From: Betaproteobacteria bacterium
Lineage (GTDB): Bacteria > Pseudomonadota > Gammaproteobacteria > Burkholderiales > SG8-39
Length of the DNA stretch: 7,757 nucleotides
NCBI GenBank assembly: GCA_004298295.1
Contig: SCUH01000337.1
Span: 1-7,757, forward strand
Direction: 5' to 3'
Shown: positions 1 through 6,474 of the stretch, in pieces
Layout of the letters: every line of letters starts with the position of its first letter
Numbering within the stretch: the first letter of the stretch is position 1
Program-made: the position numbers and the translations under genes
The notes under the pieces: model-generated
Database searches by the model: none
Told to the model about the DNA's origin: nothing
What the model saw: only the letters and a program-made list of their open reading frames with translations

Positions 1-765
1 GAAGGCGACCGCCAGTTCGCCACCACGCTCGCGCGCGGGCTGGAAGTGCTGCGCTGCTTCACGCCACTCGAGCCGATGCTCGGCAACAAGGAGATCTCGG
101 TGCGCACCGGGCTGCCCAAGCCGACGGTCTCGCGGCTCACATACACGCTCACCAAGCTCGGCTATCTGCGCCACAACATGCGGCTGGGCAAGTACCAGCT
201 CGGTTCCGCCGTGCTTTCGATCGGCTACCCCCTGCTGGCCTCGATGAGTGTGCGCCAGATCGCGCGGCCGCACATGAAGGAGCTGGCCGACTACTGCAAC
301 GGCTCGGTGTCGATGGGCATCCGCGACCGGCTCAACATGGTGTACGTAGAGTCGTGCCGCAGCGGCAACGGCATCACCACGCTGCCCGACATCGGCACCT
401 CGGTGCCGATCGCGCAGGCGGCGATCGGGCGCGCCTACCTGGCGGCCTGCACGCCGTCGGAGCGCGAGGCGCTCCTCAACCAGATGAAAGTGAAGCAGCC
501 CGAGATCCTGCGCAAATTCAAACCGCAGATCGACCGCGGCCTCGAGGACGTGCGCAGCCGCGGTTTCTGCACCTCGATCGGCGAGCTGCGGCGCGAGGTG
601 CACGCGGCCGGGGTGCCGATGCGGCGCAGTGTCGACGGCGAGATCGTGTCCTTCAATTGCGGCGTTCCGGCCTTCCTGCTGAAGAAAGGGCAGCTCGAGG
701 ACGACATCGGTCCGCGGCTCGTCAGCATGGTGCGCAACATCGAAGCCGCGCTCGGGATGCACTGA
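1..765 (+). CDS. IclR-family transcriptional regulator, 5' end missing
   Basis: This is a DNA-binding regulator of the IclR family, which usually controls a nearby catabolic operon in response to a small acid ligand. The reading frame is open from the first base, so the true start lies upstream of the window; 254 codons are visible. Visible residues 8-20 (TTLARGLEVLRCF) are the usual first helix of the winged helix-turn-helix. Residues 31-57 hold the HTH itself, with PKPTVSRL in the recognition helix followed by KLGYLR. The rest matches the IclR ligand-binding domain: a MYVES-like strand, then a block with the LP, PIAQAAIGRAYLAA and GFCTSIGELRREVHAAGVP signatures. The internal GTG at 46 is not the start, because homology continues before it. 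The gene ends 6 bases before the crotonase gene, so the two are probably cotranscribed. The effector is unknown. Confidence 0.95.
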   Translation, partial: EGDRQFATTLARGLEVLRCFTPLEPMLGNKEISVRTGLPKPTVSRLTYTLTKLGYLRHNMRLGKYQLGSAVLSIGYPLLASMSVRQIARPHMKELADYCNGSVSMGIRDRLNMVYVESCRSGNGITTLPDIGTSVPIAQAAIGRAYLAACTPSEREALLNQMKVKQPEILRKFKPQIDRGLEDVRSRGFCTSIGELRREVHAAGVPMRRSVDGEIVSFNCGVPAFLLKKGQLEDDIGPRLVSMVRNIEAALGMH

Positions 766-771
766 CAGGCC

Positions 772-1560
772 ATGACGACGGCGGGCGTGCTCGAGACACG
801 GCACGGGCGCGTGCTCGAGCTGCAGATGTCGAACCCGGCGGCGCGCAACGCGCTGCTGCCGGAGACCTCGGGACAGCTGACGCGCGCGCTGCGCCGGGCG
901 CATGACGACGAGGGCATCGGCGCCGTGGTGCTGCGCGGCGCAGGCGAGCATTTCTGCGCCGGCGGCAACGTCAAGTCCCTGGCCGAAATCCGCGCCAGTC
1001 AGCCGCGCCAAGCGATCTTCGAGCGCATCAGCGCGATCAACGAGCTGGCGCGCGCGCTGCGCGGCACCGCCAAGCCCGTGATCGCGGCGGTCGAGGGACA
1101 CGCGGCGGGCGCCGGGTTTTCGATCGCGCTCGGCTGCGACCTGATCGTCGCCGCCGAAAACGCCGTGTTCACGATGGCCTACGTGAAAATCGGCGTCAAC
1201 CCGGACGGCGGCGGCACCTGGTTTCTCGCCCGGGCCCTGCCGCCGCAGCTCGCCAACGAGCTCGCGCTCACCGCCCGCCCCGCGCCGGCCGCGCTGCTCG
1301 CCGCGCACGGCGTGGTGAACCGCGTCGTGCCGGCCGGACAGGCGCGCACCGCAGCGCTCGCCTGGGCGGCCGAGATCGCGCAGGGCGCGACGCGGGCGAT
1401 CGGGCGCACCAAGCGCCTGCTCTGGGAAGGCGTCAACGCAGACCTGAGCCGGCAGCTCGAGCGCGAGCGCGAAGGCTTCGCCGAGGGCCTGTTCGGGCCC
1501 GAAGGCGGCGAGGGCCTTGCCGCGTTCGTCGAGAAGCGCAAGCCGCGCTTTCACGCCTAG
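772..1560 (+). CDS. Enoyl-CoA hydratase/isomerase (crotonase) family protein
   Basis: This 262-residue protein has the normal crotonase length and fold. It should act on an acyl-CoA thioester in the cytoplasm. The oxyanion-hole segments are visible: HFCAGGNVKSL at residues 60-70 and VEGHAAGAGFSIALGCDLIVAA at about 107-128. The active-site loop reads VKIGVNPDGGGTW (138-150). Lys139 sits where classical hydratases have the first catalytic Glu. Asp145 in PDGGGTW matches the single catalytic Asp of PaaG-type ring-opening or double-bond isomerases. This suggests an isomerase or other crotonase reaction rather than simple hydration. The ATG at 772 lies 6 bases after the regulator's stop, with only a weak ribosome site (ACAGG), so translation is probably coupled. 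The exact substrate is not predictable. Confidence 0.93.
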   Translation: MTTAGVLETRHGRVLELQMSNPAARNALLPETSGQLTRALRRAHDDEGIGAVVLRGAGEHFCAGGNVKSLAEIRASQPRQAIFERISAINELARALRGTAKPVIAAVEGHAAGAGFSIALGCDLIVAAENAVFTMAYVKIGVNPDGGGTWFLARALPPQLANELALTARPAPAALLAAHGVVNRVVPAGQARTAALAWAAEIAQGATRAIGRTKRLLWEGVNADLSRQLEREREGFAEGLFGPEGGEGLAAFVEKRKPRFHA

Positions 1561-1566
1561 AGCGAC

Positions 1567-1608
1567 GGGCGCGCGGCGTCGGCGCCTGCGATAGAATTCC
1601 CGCGCGCC
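1567..1608 (+). promoter_or_regulatory. Possible promoter for the phosphate-uptake pair, with flanking inverted repeat
   Basis: The 63-base gap between the crotonase and the DUF47 gene contains TAGAAT at 1592-1597, a good match to a sigma-70 -10 box and the only A/T-rich patch here. No convincing -35 box lies about 17 bases upstream, where the sequence is GC only. GGCGCGCGG (1568-1576) and CCGCGCGCC (1600-1608) form a 9-base inverted repeat around the -10 box. It has no T-tract, so it is not a clear terminator. Promoter assignment is by inspection only. Confidence 0.4.
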
Positions 1609-1612
1609 ATCC

Positions 1613-1618
1613 AAGAGG
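1613..1618 (+). promoter_or_regulatory. Ribosome binding site of the DUF47 gene
   Basis: AAGAGG ends 5 bases before the ATG at 1624. It is a purine-rich Shine-Dalgarno match and supports that start. Confidence 0.6.
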
Positions 1619-1623
1619 CTTCC

Positions 1624-2250
1624 ATGTTCGGCCGCCTGATGCCCCGCGAGGGCAACTTCTTCGAACTGTTCAACGCCCACGCCGATCGCATCGTCGAGGG
1701 CTCGCAGGAGCTCGAAGCCATGCTGACGAGCTTTGCGAATCTCGAGGCGCATGCGCAACGCATCGACGGCGCCGAGCGCGCCGCCGACAAGATCACGCAC
1801 GAGACGATCACACTGCTGCACAAGACCTTCATCACGCCGTTCGACCGCGAGCAGATCCACGGCCTGATCACGCGCATGGACGACATCCTCGACCTGATGC
1901 AGGACGTCGCCGAATCCATCGTGCTGTTTGACATCCGGCGCGTCACGCCGGAGGCGAAGCAGCTCGCGGAAATCTGCCAAATGTGCTGCGCGCGGGTCAA
2001 GACCGCGGTGTCGCTGCTGACCAACGTCAAGCAGAACGAGGCGATTCTCAAGACCTGCGAGGAGATCGACCGGCTGGAGTCGGACGCCGACCGCGTCATG
2101 CGGGCCGCGATGTCGAAGCTCTTCCGTGACGAGCCCGATGTCAAGCAGCTCATCAAGCTGCGCTCGATCTACGAGCTGCTCGAGGCAATCACGGACCGCT
2201 GCGAAGACGTCGCGAACATCATCGAGGGCATCGTCCTCGAGAACTCCTGA
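1624..2250 (+). CDS. DUF47 / PhoU-like protein, partner of the PiT transporter
   Basis: This 208-residue all-helical protein belongs to the DUF47 (PhoU_div, TIGR00153-like) family. These are cytoplasmic PhoU relatives usually encoded directly before a PiT phosphate transporter and thought to modulate it. It starts MFGRLMPREGNFFELF, typical of the family. Acidic E/D-x3-D patterns like PhoU metal-binding motifs occur at Glu51-Asp55, Asp86-Asp90, Glu152-Asp156 and Asp191-Asp195, spread along long amphipathic helices. There is no signal peptide or membrane segment. Length is normal for the family. The stop codon lies 6 bases before the GTG of the transporter gene and in the same frame, so the two form an operon. 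How the protein acts on the transporter is not settled and cannot be read from sequence. Confidence 0.95.
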   Translation: MFGRLMPREGNFFELFNAHADRIVEGSQELEAMLTSFANLEAHAQRIDGAERAADKITHETITLLHKTFITPFDREQIHGLITRMDDILDLMQDVAESIVLFDIRRVTPEAKQLAEICQMCCARVKTAVSLLTNVKQNEAILKTCEEIDRLESDADRVMRAAMSKLFRDEPDVKQLIKLRSIYELLEAITDRCEDVANIIEGIVLENS

Positions 2251-2256
2251 GCCGCG

Positions 2257-3279
2257 GTGGAACCCGCGCAGCTCTCGTTCTGGATCGTCGCGACGCTCGT
2301 GCTGGTCGCGCTCGCGTTCGATTTCCTGAACGGTTTCCACGATGCCGCCAACTCGATCGCCACGGTGGTCTCGACGCGCGTGCTGACGCCCTACCAGGCG
2401 GTGCTGCTCGCGACGTTCTTCAACTTCGCCGCTCTGTTCGTATTCCAGCTCAAGGTCGCGACGACCGTCGGCCGGGGCATCATCGACCAGGGCGTGGTGG
2501 ACCACTACGTCGTGTTCGGCGCGCTGGTCGGCGCGATCACCTGGAACCTGATCACCTGGTGGTACGGGATCCCGTCGTCGTCCTCGCACGCACTGGTGGG
2601 CGGCCTGGTCGGCGCGGCGGTCGCGAAGGCCGGTACCTGGGCGCTGATCCCCTCGGGCATCTTCAAGACGGTGGCGTTCATCCTCATTTCGCCCCTGCTC
2701 GGCATGCTGTTCGGCGCGCTGCTGATGCTCGCCGTGTCCTGGATTTTCCTGCGCTCGACGCCATCGCGCGTCGACCGCTGGTTCCGGCGCCTGCAGCTGG
2801 TGTCGGCGTCGCTGTATTCGCTCGGCCACGGCGGCAACGACGCGCAGAAGACTGCCGGCATCATCTGGATGCTGCTCATCGCCGCCGGCTACCTCGGAAC
2901 CCAGGATCCGATTCCGATGTGGGTGGTCACAGCCTGCTACGTCACGATCGCCCTCGGCACCGCCTTCGGCGGCTGGCGCATCGTGAAAACCATGGGACAG
3001 CGCATTACCAAGCTCAAGCCGGTCGGCGGCTTCTGTGCCGAGACCGGCGGCGCGCTTACGCTGTTTCTGGCCACCGGCCTCGGCATTCCGGTATCCACGA
3101 CGCACACGATCACCGGCGCGATCGTCGGCGTCGGCACGGCGCACAACGTGTCTGCGGTGCGCTGGGGCGTCGCCGGGACGATCGTCTGGGCCTGGGTGCT
3201 GACGATTCCCTGCTCGGCGTTCATCTCCGGCATTGCCTGGTACTTCGGCCGGATGGCGTTCAGCTCCGCGGGCGGGTGA
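2257..3279 (+). CDS. pit: PiT-family inorganic phosphate transporter
   Basis: This 340-residue inner-membrane protein is a low-affinity phosphate permease of the PiT family (PF01384), which usually carries metal-phosphate with protons. Both halves of the inverted duplication are visible. The first has GFHDAANSIATVVSTRVLTP (residues 26-45) and PSSSSHALVGGLVGA (107-120). The second has GHGGNDAQKTAG (190-201) and PVSTTHTITGAIVGVG (278-293). Hydrophobic segments run through most of the chain, with a charged loop near 168-180. Its length matches the short bacterial PiT type. The start must be the GTG at 2257 or later, because an in-frame TGA (the end of the DUF47 gene) lies just upstream. No strong ribosome site precedes it, which suggests translational coupling to the DUF47 gene. 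Confidence 0.96.
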   Translation: MEPAQLSFWIVATLVLVALAFDFLNGFHDAANSIATVVSTRVLTPYQAVLLATFFNFAALFVFQLKVATTVGRGIIDQGVVDHYVVFGALVGAITWNLITWWYGIPSSSSHALVGGLVGAAVAKAGTWALIPSGIFKTVAFILISPLLGMLFGALLMLAVSWIFLRSTPSRVDRWFRRLQLVSASLYSLGHGGNDAQKTAGIIWMLLIAAGYLGTQDPIPMWVVTACYVTIALGTAFGGWRIVKTMGQRITKLKPVGGFCAETGGALTLFLATGLGIPVSTTHTITGAIVGVGTAHNVSAVRWGVAGTIVWAWVLTIPCSAFISGIAWYFGRMAFSSAGG

Positions 3280-3287
3280 ATCCCGGC

Positions 3288-3731
3288 TCAGTGCTTGTGC
3301 GCGTCCGGCGCTGTGGCGCCGCCGAGCCGCCCGACATGAAATTCGGCGCTGAGCTCGCCCGCTTTTTCGAACTTCAGCTTCACCGGCACGCTTTCGCCTT
3401 CCGTGAAGGGAGCCTTCAGCTCCATGAACATCAGGTGCGCGCCGCCGGGCCTGAGCTCGAACGAGCCCCTGGCCGGGACATCGAAAGCACGCACCTCGCG
3501 CATTTTCATCACCTCGCCTTCCTTGATGTGGACATGCAGCTCGACGCGCGCCGCAGCGGGCGATGACGCGCCGACCAGCCGGTCGGCGGCCGCGCCCGCG
3601 TTGCGGATCATGAGGTAACCGCCACCCACCTTGGCACCGGGGGCGGTCGCGCGCACCCAGGGTTTCTCGACCGTGACCTGGGCCTGCGCCGCGCCTGCCG
3701 CGAACAAGGCCGCGAACAATAGTCTTTTCAT
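3288..3731 (-). CDS. PCuAC-family periplasmic copper chaperone
   Basis: This 147-residue secreted protein belongs to the PCuAC (DUF461, PF04314) family, which binds Cu(I) in the periplasm and helps deliver it to the CuA site of cytochrome c oxidase. It has a short signal peptide, MKRLLFAALFAAGAAQA, with likely cleavage after Ala17, then the VEKPWVRATAPG strand typical of the family. The copper motif H-x10-M-x21-H-x-M is complete: His66, Met77, His99 and Met101. An extra His68 (HVH) and a C-terminal HKH may add ligands. The start at 3731 is set by the signal peptide and by GGAG on the minus strand (plus 3740-3743), 8 bases upstream. The ATG overlaps the ligase stop by 4 bases (ATGA), so it is the last gene of the minus-strand operon. 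It ends 8 bases from the convergent phosphate transporter gene. Confidence 0.93.
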   Translation of the reverse strand: MKRLLFAALFAAGAAQAQVTVEKPWVRATAPGAKVGGGYLMIRNAGAAADRLVGASSPAAARVELHVHIKEGEVMKMREVRAFDVPARGSFELRPGGAHLMFMELKAPFTEGESVPVKLKFEKAGELSAEFHVGRLGGATAPDAHKH

Positions 3732-5389
3732 TTTGCGTTCTCCAGTTCCTGCAGTTTTCTCCAGAAAATCTTGCCGGTGGCGGTTTTCGGCAGCGCCTCC
3801 ACGAATTCGACCACGCGCGGGTACTTGTAGGCCGCCATGCGCTCTTTCGACCACGCGATCACCTCCGCAGGACTCACCCGCCCGCGCGATGACGGTTTGA
3901 GCACCACCAGCGCCTTCACCGATTCGCCGCGATGCGCGTCGCGCGTGCCGATGACGCAGGCTTCCTGAATGTCGGGGTGCGCATACAGCGTGGCCTCGAC
4001 CTCAGCCGGCCAGACCTTGAACCCGGCGGCGTTGATCATGCGCTTCAGGCGGTCGGTGATGAAGAAATACCCCTCCTCGTCGTAATAGCCGAGGTCGCCG
4101 GTGCGAAAGAAGCGCTTGCCGTCGTGCTCGAGAAACGCCTCCGCGCTCGCCTGCGGCTGCTTCCAGTAGCCCTGGAACACCTGCGGGCCGTGCAGCACGA
4201 TCTCGCCCACCTGGTTCGGGCCGCGTTCGGCCAGGGTCTCGGGATCCAGCACGCGCGCATCGACGTCGAAGATCGGGATCCCGCCACATTGCCGCTTCGG
4301 GCGGTGGTTCGGGTTGATGTGCGTCGCCGCCATGGTTTCGCTGAGGCCGTAGCCCTCGATGAACTCCAGGCCGAGGGTGGCGGACAGTTTCTGCGCCACC
4401 GCCTCTGGCATCGCCGCGCCGCCGCCGCCGAGCACGCTGAGCGAGGACAGGTCGTAGCGCCCGAGATTGGGATTGGCGAGGAAGTCGATCATCATCGTGG
4501 TGATGCCGGTGAACGCGGTCACCCTGGCGCGTTCGATCTGCATCGCGGCGCACTCGCGGTCCCAGCGCGACAGGATCACCGCCATCGCGCCGGCGTGAAT
4601 CGTGGCGTTGAGCGCGCCCTGCATCCCGGTGACGTGAAACCAGGGCAGCACGGCGAGCACCACGGCTTCACTGGTGGTGTCGCGCCAGTGCAGGTAGGCC
4701 GTGGTCGTGGCCAGCACGTTCGAGTGCGTATGCATGCAGCCCTTGGGTTTGCCGGTGGTGCCCGAGGTATAGGGCATGACTGCGAGATCGGCGGGTCCCG
4801 CGCGGTGCTCGCCCGGGACGCAGCCCGCGGCGATCGCATCGATCCAGGGCGTCACTGCCGGATGCTCCTGCGGCTGCCTCGGCGCACGCACGAAATCGGG
4901 GACCGGCAGATCGGTCGGCGCGGTGAGATAGTCAGAATAGGCTCCGAGCACGACATGCTTCAGGCTGCTCGAGCCCGCCAGCGGGGCGATCTGCGGCCAC
5001 AGCTCCTGTGTCGCGAGGATGGTCGCGGCATCCGCATCCTCCGCGAAATGGCGCAGCTCCTCGCTGCGGTTCATCGGATTGACCGGAACCACCACGGCGT
5101 CGGCGCGCAGGATGGCGTAGAAGCCGATCGCGAACTGCAGGCTGTTCTGCGTGTACAGCAGCACCCGGTCGCCCTGCGCGACCCCGCAGCGTCGCTGCAG
5201 GAACCCGGCGAGCGCGTCGACCTGGCGCTTCAATTCCGCGTAGCGCGTGCGGCTGCCGTAATAATCGAACGCGAAGCGCCCGGGATGGCGTTTCGCGCTC
5301 ACCTCGAGGTTGTAGTACACGCTCGTGCGCGGCACCGAAAGCGTGCGCGGCAGCCCGGGCGGCCAATGCGGGAAATGGCGGCTGAACAT
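3728..5389 (-). CDS. AMP-forming acyl-CoA synthetase (ligase)
   Basis: This 553-residue cytoplasmic enzyme of the ANL superfamily activates a carboxylic acid with ATP to the acyl-adenylate and then the CoA thioester. Motifs appear in order. The phosphate-binding loop is YTSGTTGKPKG (207-217), then LPWFHVTGM (248-256) and VLGGGGAAMP (319-328). The A5 motif is EGYGLSETMA (345-354), the ribose-binding Asp is in RTGDLGYYDEEG (429-440), and the hinge is DRLKRMINAAGFKVWPAEVE (446-465). The adenylation Lys540 is in KTATGK. All key residues are present. Overall it resembles medium/long-chain fatty-acid and related CoA ligases, but motifs do not fix the substrate; an aryl or hydroxy acid is equally possible. 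The ATG at 5389 shares one base with the stop of the racemase-like gene (TGATG), and the frame upstream is only a GC-rich shadow. Confidence 0.94.
   Translation of the reverse strand: MFSRHFPHWPPGLPRTLSVPRTSVYYNLEVSAKRHPGRFAFDYYGSRTRYAELKRQVDALAGFLQRRCGVAQGDRVLLYTQNSLQFAIGFYAILRADAVVVPVNPMNRSEELRHFAEDADAATILATQELWPQIAPLAGSSSLKHVVLGAYSDYLTAPTDLPVPDFVRAPRQPQEHPAVTPWIDAIAAGCVPGEHRAGPADLAVMPYTSGTTGKPKGCMHTHSNVLATTTAYLHWRDTTSEAVVLAVLPWFHVTGMQGALNATIHAGAMAVILSRWDRECAAMQIERARVTAFTGITTMMIDFLANPNLGRYDLSSLSVLGGGGAAMPEAVAQKLSATLGLEFIEGYGLSETMAATHINPNHRPKRQCGGIPIFDVDARVLDPETLAERGPNQVGEIVLHGPQVFQGYWKQPQASAEAFLEHDGKRFFRTGDLGYYDEEGYFFITDRLKRMINAAGFKVWPAEVEATLYAHPDIQEACVIGTRDAHRGESVKALVVLKPSSRGRVSPAEVIAWSKERMAAYKYPRVVEFVEALPKTATGKIFWRKLQELENAK
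3740..3743 (-). promoter_or_regulatory. Ribosome binding site that sets the PCuAC start
   Basis: On the minus strand GGAG (in CTGGAGAA) lies 8 bases before the ATG at 3731, inside the last codons of the ligase gene. It favours the start at the signal peptide over a longer in-frame extension to 3854. Confidence 0.65.
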
Positions 5390-6474
5390 CAGATCGCGTA
5401 GCGCTTGACGGCTTTTTCGTCCCACTCGAAGCCGATCCCCGGCCGTGCCGGAATCAGCACCCGGCCGTTGCGCAGTTCGAGCGGTGCCGCGAGGACCGGA
5501 TTGGCCCAATCGACGTATTCCAGATAATGGCAGGTGGGCGTGACCGCGAGCAGGTGCGCGCTCGCCTCGGGAAAGAGATGGCTCGACATCTCGACGCCGG
5601 CCGCCTGCGCGAGCGCGGCAGCGCGCATCCAGCCGGTCACGCCGCCGATGCGCTGCGCATCCGGCATGACGTAATCGCAGGCGCCGGCCGCGAGCGCCTG
5701 CGCCATCTGCTCGGGACCCATGAAGTTCTCGCCGAGCTGGATCGGCGTCGCCACCTCGCGTGCCACCCGGGCGCAGCCGGCAAAATCGTCGGCGCGCACC
5801 GGCTCCTCGATCCACAGCACGCCGCCCTCGGCGTCGATCATGCGCCCGCGCCGGATGGCTTCCGCGACGCTCAGGCCCTGGTTGAAATCCACCATCAGGG
5901 TCACCGCCGGACCGATCGCCTTCTGCACGGCGCGCAGCGCCGCAAGGTCCTCTGCCGCGCTCGGCCGGCCGAGCCGCAGCTTCACCGCGCCGAAACCCGC
6001 CTCGACCAGCGCGACGGCCTCCTTCAGCAGCGGCTTGAGCGGCAGGATGCCAAGGCCGTTCGAGTTGTACGCGAGCACCGGCCGCGGCGCGCCGCCGAGC
6101 AGTCGCACCAGCGGCAGGTCCTGCGCCTGCGCCAGCGCGTCCCACGCCGCCAGGTCGATGCCCGACATGGCAAACAGCACGATGTTGTGCACGCCGAGCA
6201 GTGTGTAGCACGCGCGCAGCTTCTTTTCGATCTCGAACGGCACGATCGCATCGCCGCGCAGCGCCTCGGCCATCGCCTCGACGAGCTTTGCGATCGGCGC
6301 AACGTTCTGCCGCCCGATCGGAAACAGGTAGCTGCGCCCGGTAAGGCCCGCGTCCGCCTGCAAATCGATGAGCAGGAGCACGGCCCGGGTCACGGCGCCG
6401 GTGCTGGTGGTGAGCGCGCGCTTCATCGGTGCCGCGACCGCGCGCACGCGGATATCGCGAATCGTGAGTTTCAT
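5389..6474 (-). CDS. Mandelate racemase-like enzyme (enolase superfamily)
   Basis: This 361-residue enzyme is strongly similar over its whole length to Pseudomonas mandelate racemase as I recall that sequence (359 residues). It should abstract the alpha-proton of a carboxylate bound to Mg2+. The capping domain includes SYLF (48-51) and SGIDLAAWDAL (104-114). Barrel residues align with the racemase: Lys165 (K164), Asp196, Glu223 and Glu249 as metal ligands (D195, E221, E247), the Asp272/His299 dyad (D270/H297) and Glu319 (E317). PDAQRIGGVTGW (271-282) and SSHLFPE (297-303) also match. The one catalytic change is Arg167 in place of the (S)-face base K166. The start at 6474 overlaps the hydrolase stop by 4 bases (ATGA). 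Function may be racemization, epimerization or dehydration of a hydroxy acid; the substrate is unknown. Confidence 0.94.
   Translation of the reverse strand: MKLTIRDIRVRAVAAPMKRALTTSTGAVTRAVLLLIDLQADAGLTGRSYLFPIGRQNVAPIAKLVEAMAEALRGDAIVPFEIEKKLRACYTLLGVHNIVLFAMSGIDLAAWDALAQAQDLPLVRLLGGAPRPVLAYNSNGLGILPLKPLLKEAVALVEAGFGAVKLRLGRPSAAEDLAALRAVQKAIGPAVTLMVDFNQGLSVAEAIRRGRMIDAEGGVLWIEEPVRADDFAGCARVAREVATPIQLGENFMGPEQMAQALAAGACDYVMPDAQRIGGVTGWMRAAALAQAAGVEMSSHLFPEASAHLLAVTPTCHYLEYVDWANPVLAAPLELRNGRVLIPARPGIGFEWDEKAVKRYAI

Noticed and set aside
46..48. GTG as the start of the IclR regulator
   Set aside because: The conserved first helix of the DNA-binding domain lies before it and the frame stays open to the window edge.
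1557..2156. Minus-strand frame of 199 codons opposite the DUF47 gene
   Set aside because: Ser/Arg/Met-rich antisense shadow of a well-supported gene.
3307..3320. Small hairpin GGCGC-TGTG-GCGCC as a terminator
   Set aside because: Five-base stem with no T-tract, located inside the chaperone coding sequence.
2559..3566. Plus-strand frame of 335 codons spanning the phosphate transporter and the chaperone
   Set aside because: Arg-rich shadow frame that crosses the end of one real gene and runs antisense to another.
3732..3854. N-terminal extension of the PCuAC protein
   Set aside because: It would overlap the ligase and bury the clear signal peptide. A good ribosome site precedes the ATG at 3731.
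3932..5401. Long open frame (489 codons) on the plus strand opposite the acyl-CoA ligase
   Set aside because: Arg/His/Ala-rich translation with no recognisable motif. It lies antisense to a ligase with all conserved motifs and is a by-product of high GC.
5390..6211. N-terminal extension of the acyl-CoA ligase
   Set aside because: The extension is an Arg/Gly/Ala-rich shadow of the racemase-like gene. Homology starts at the ATG at 5389, next to the upstream stop codon.
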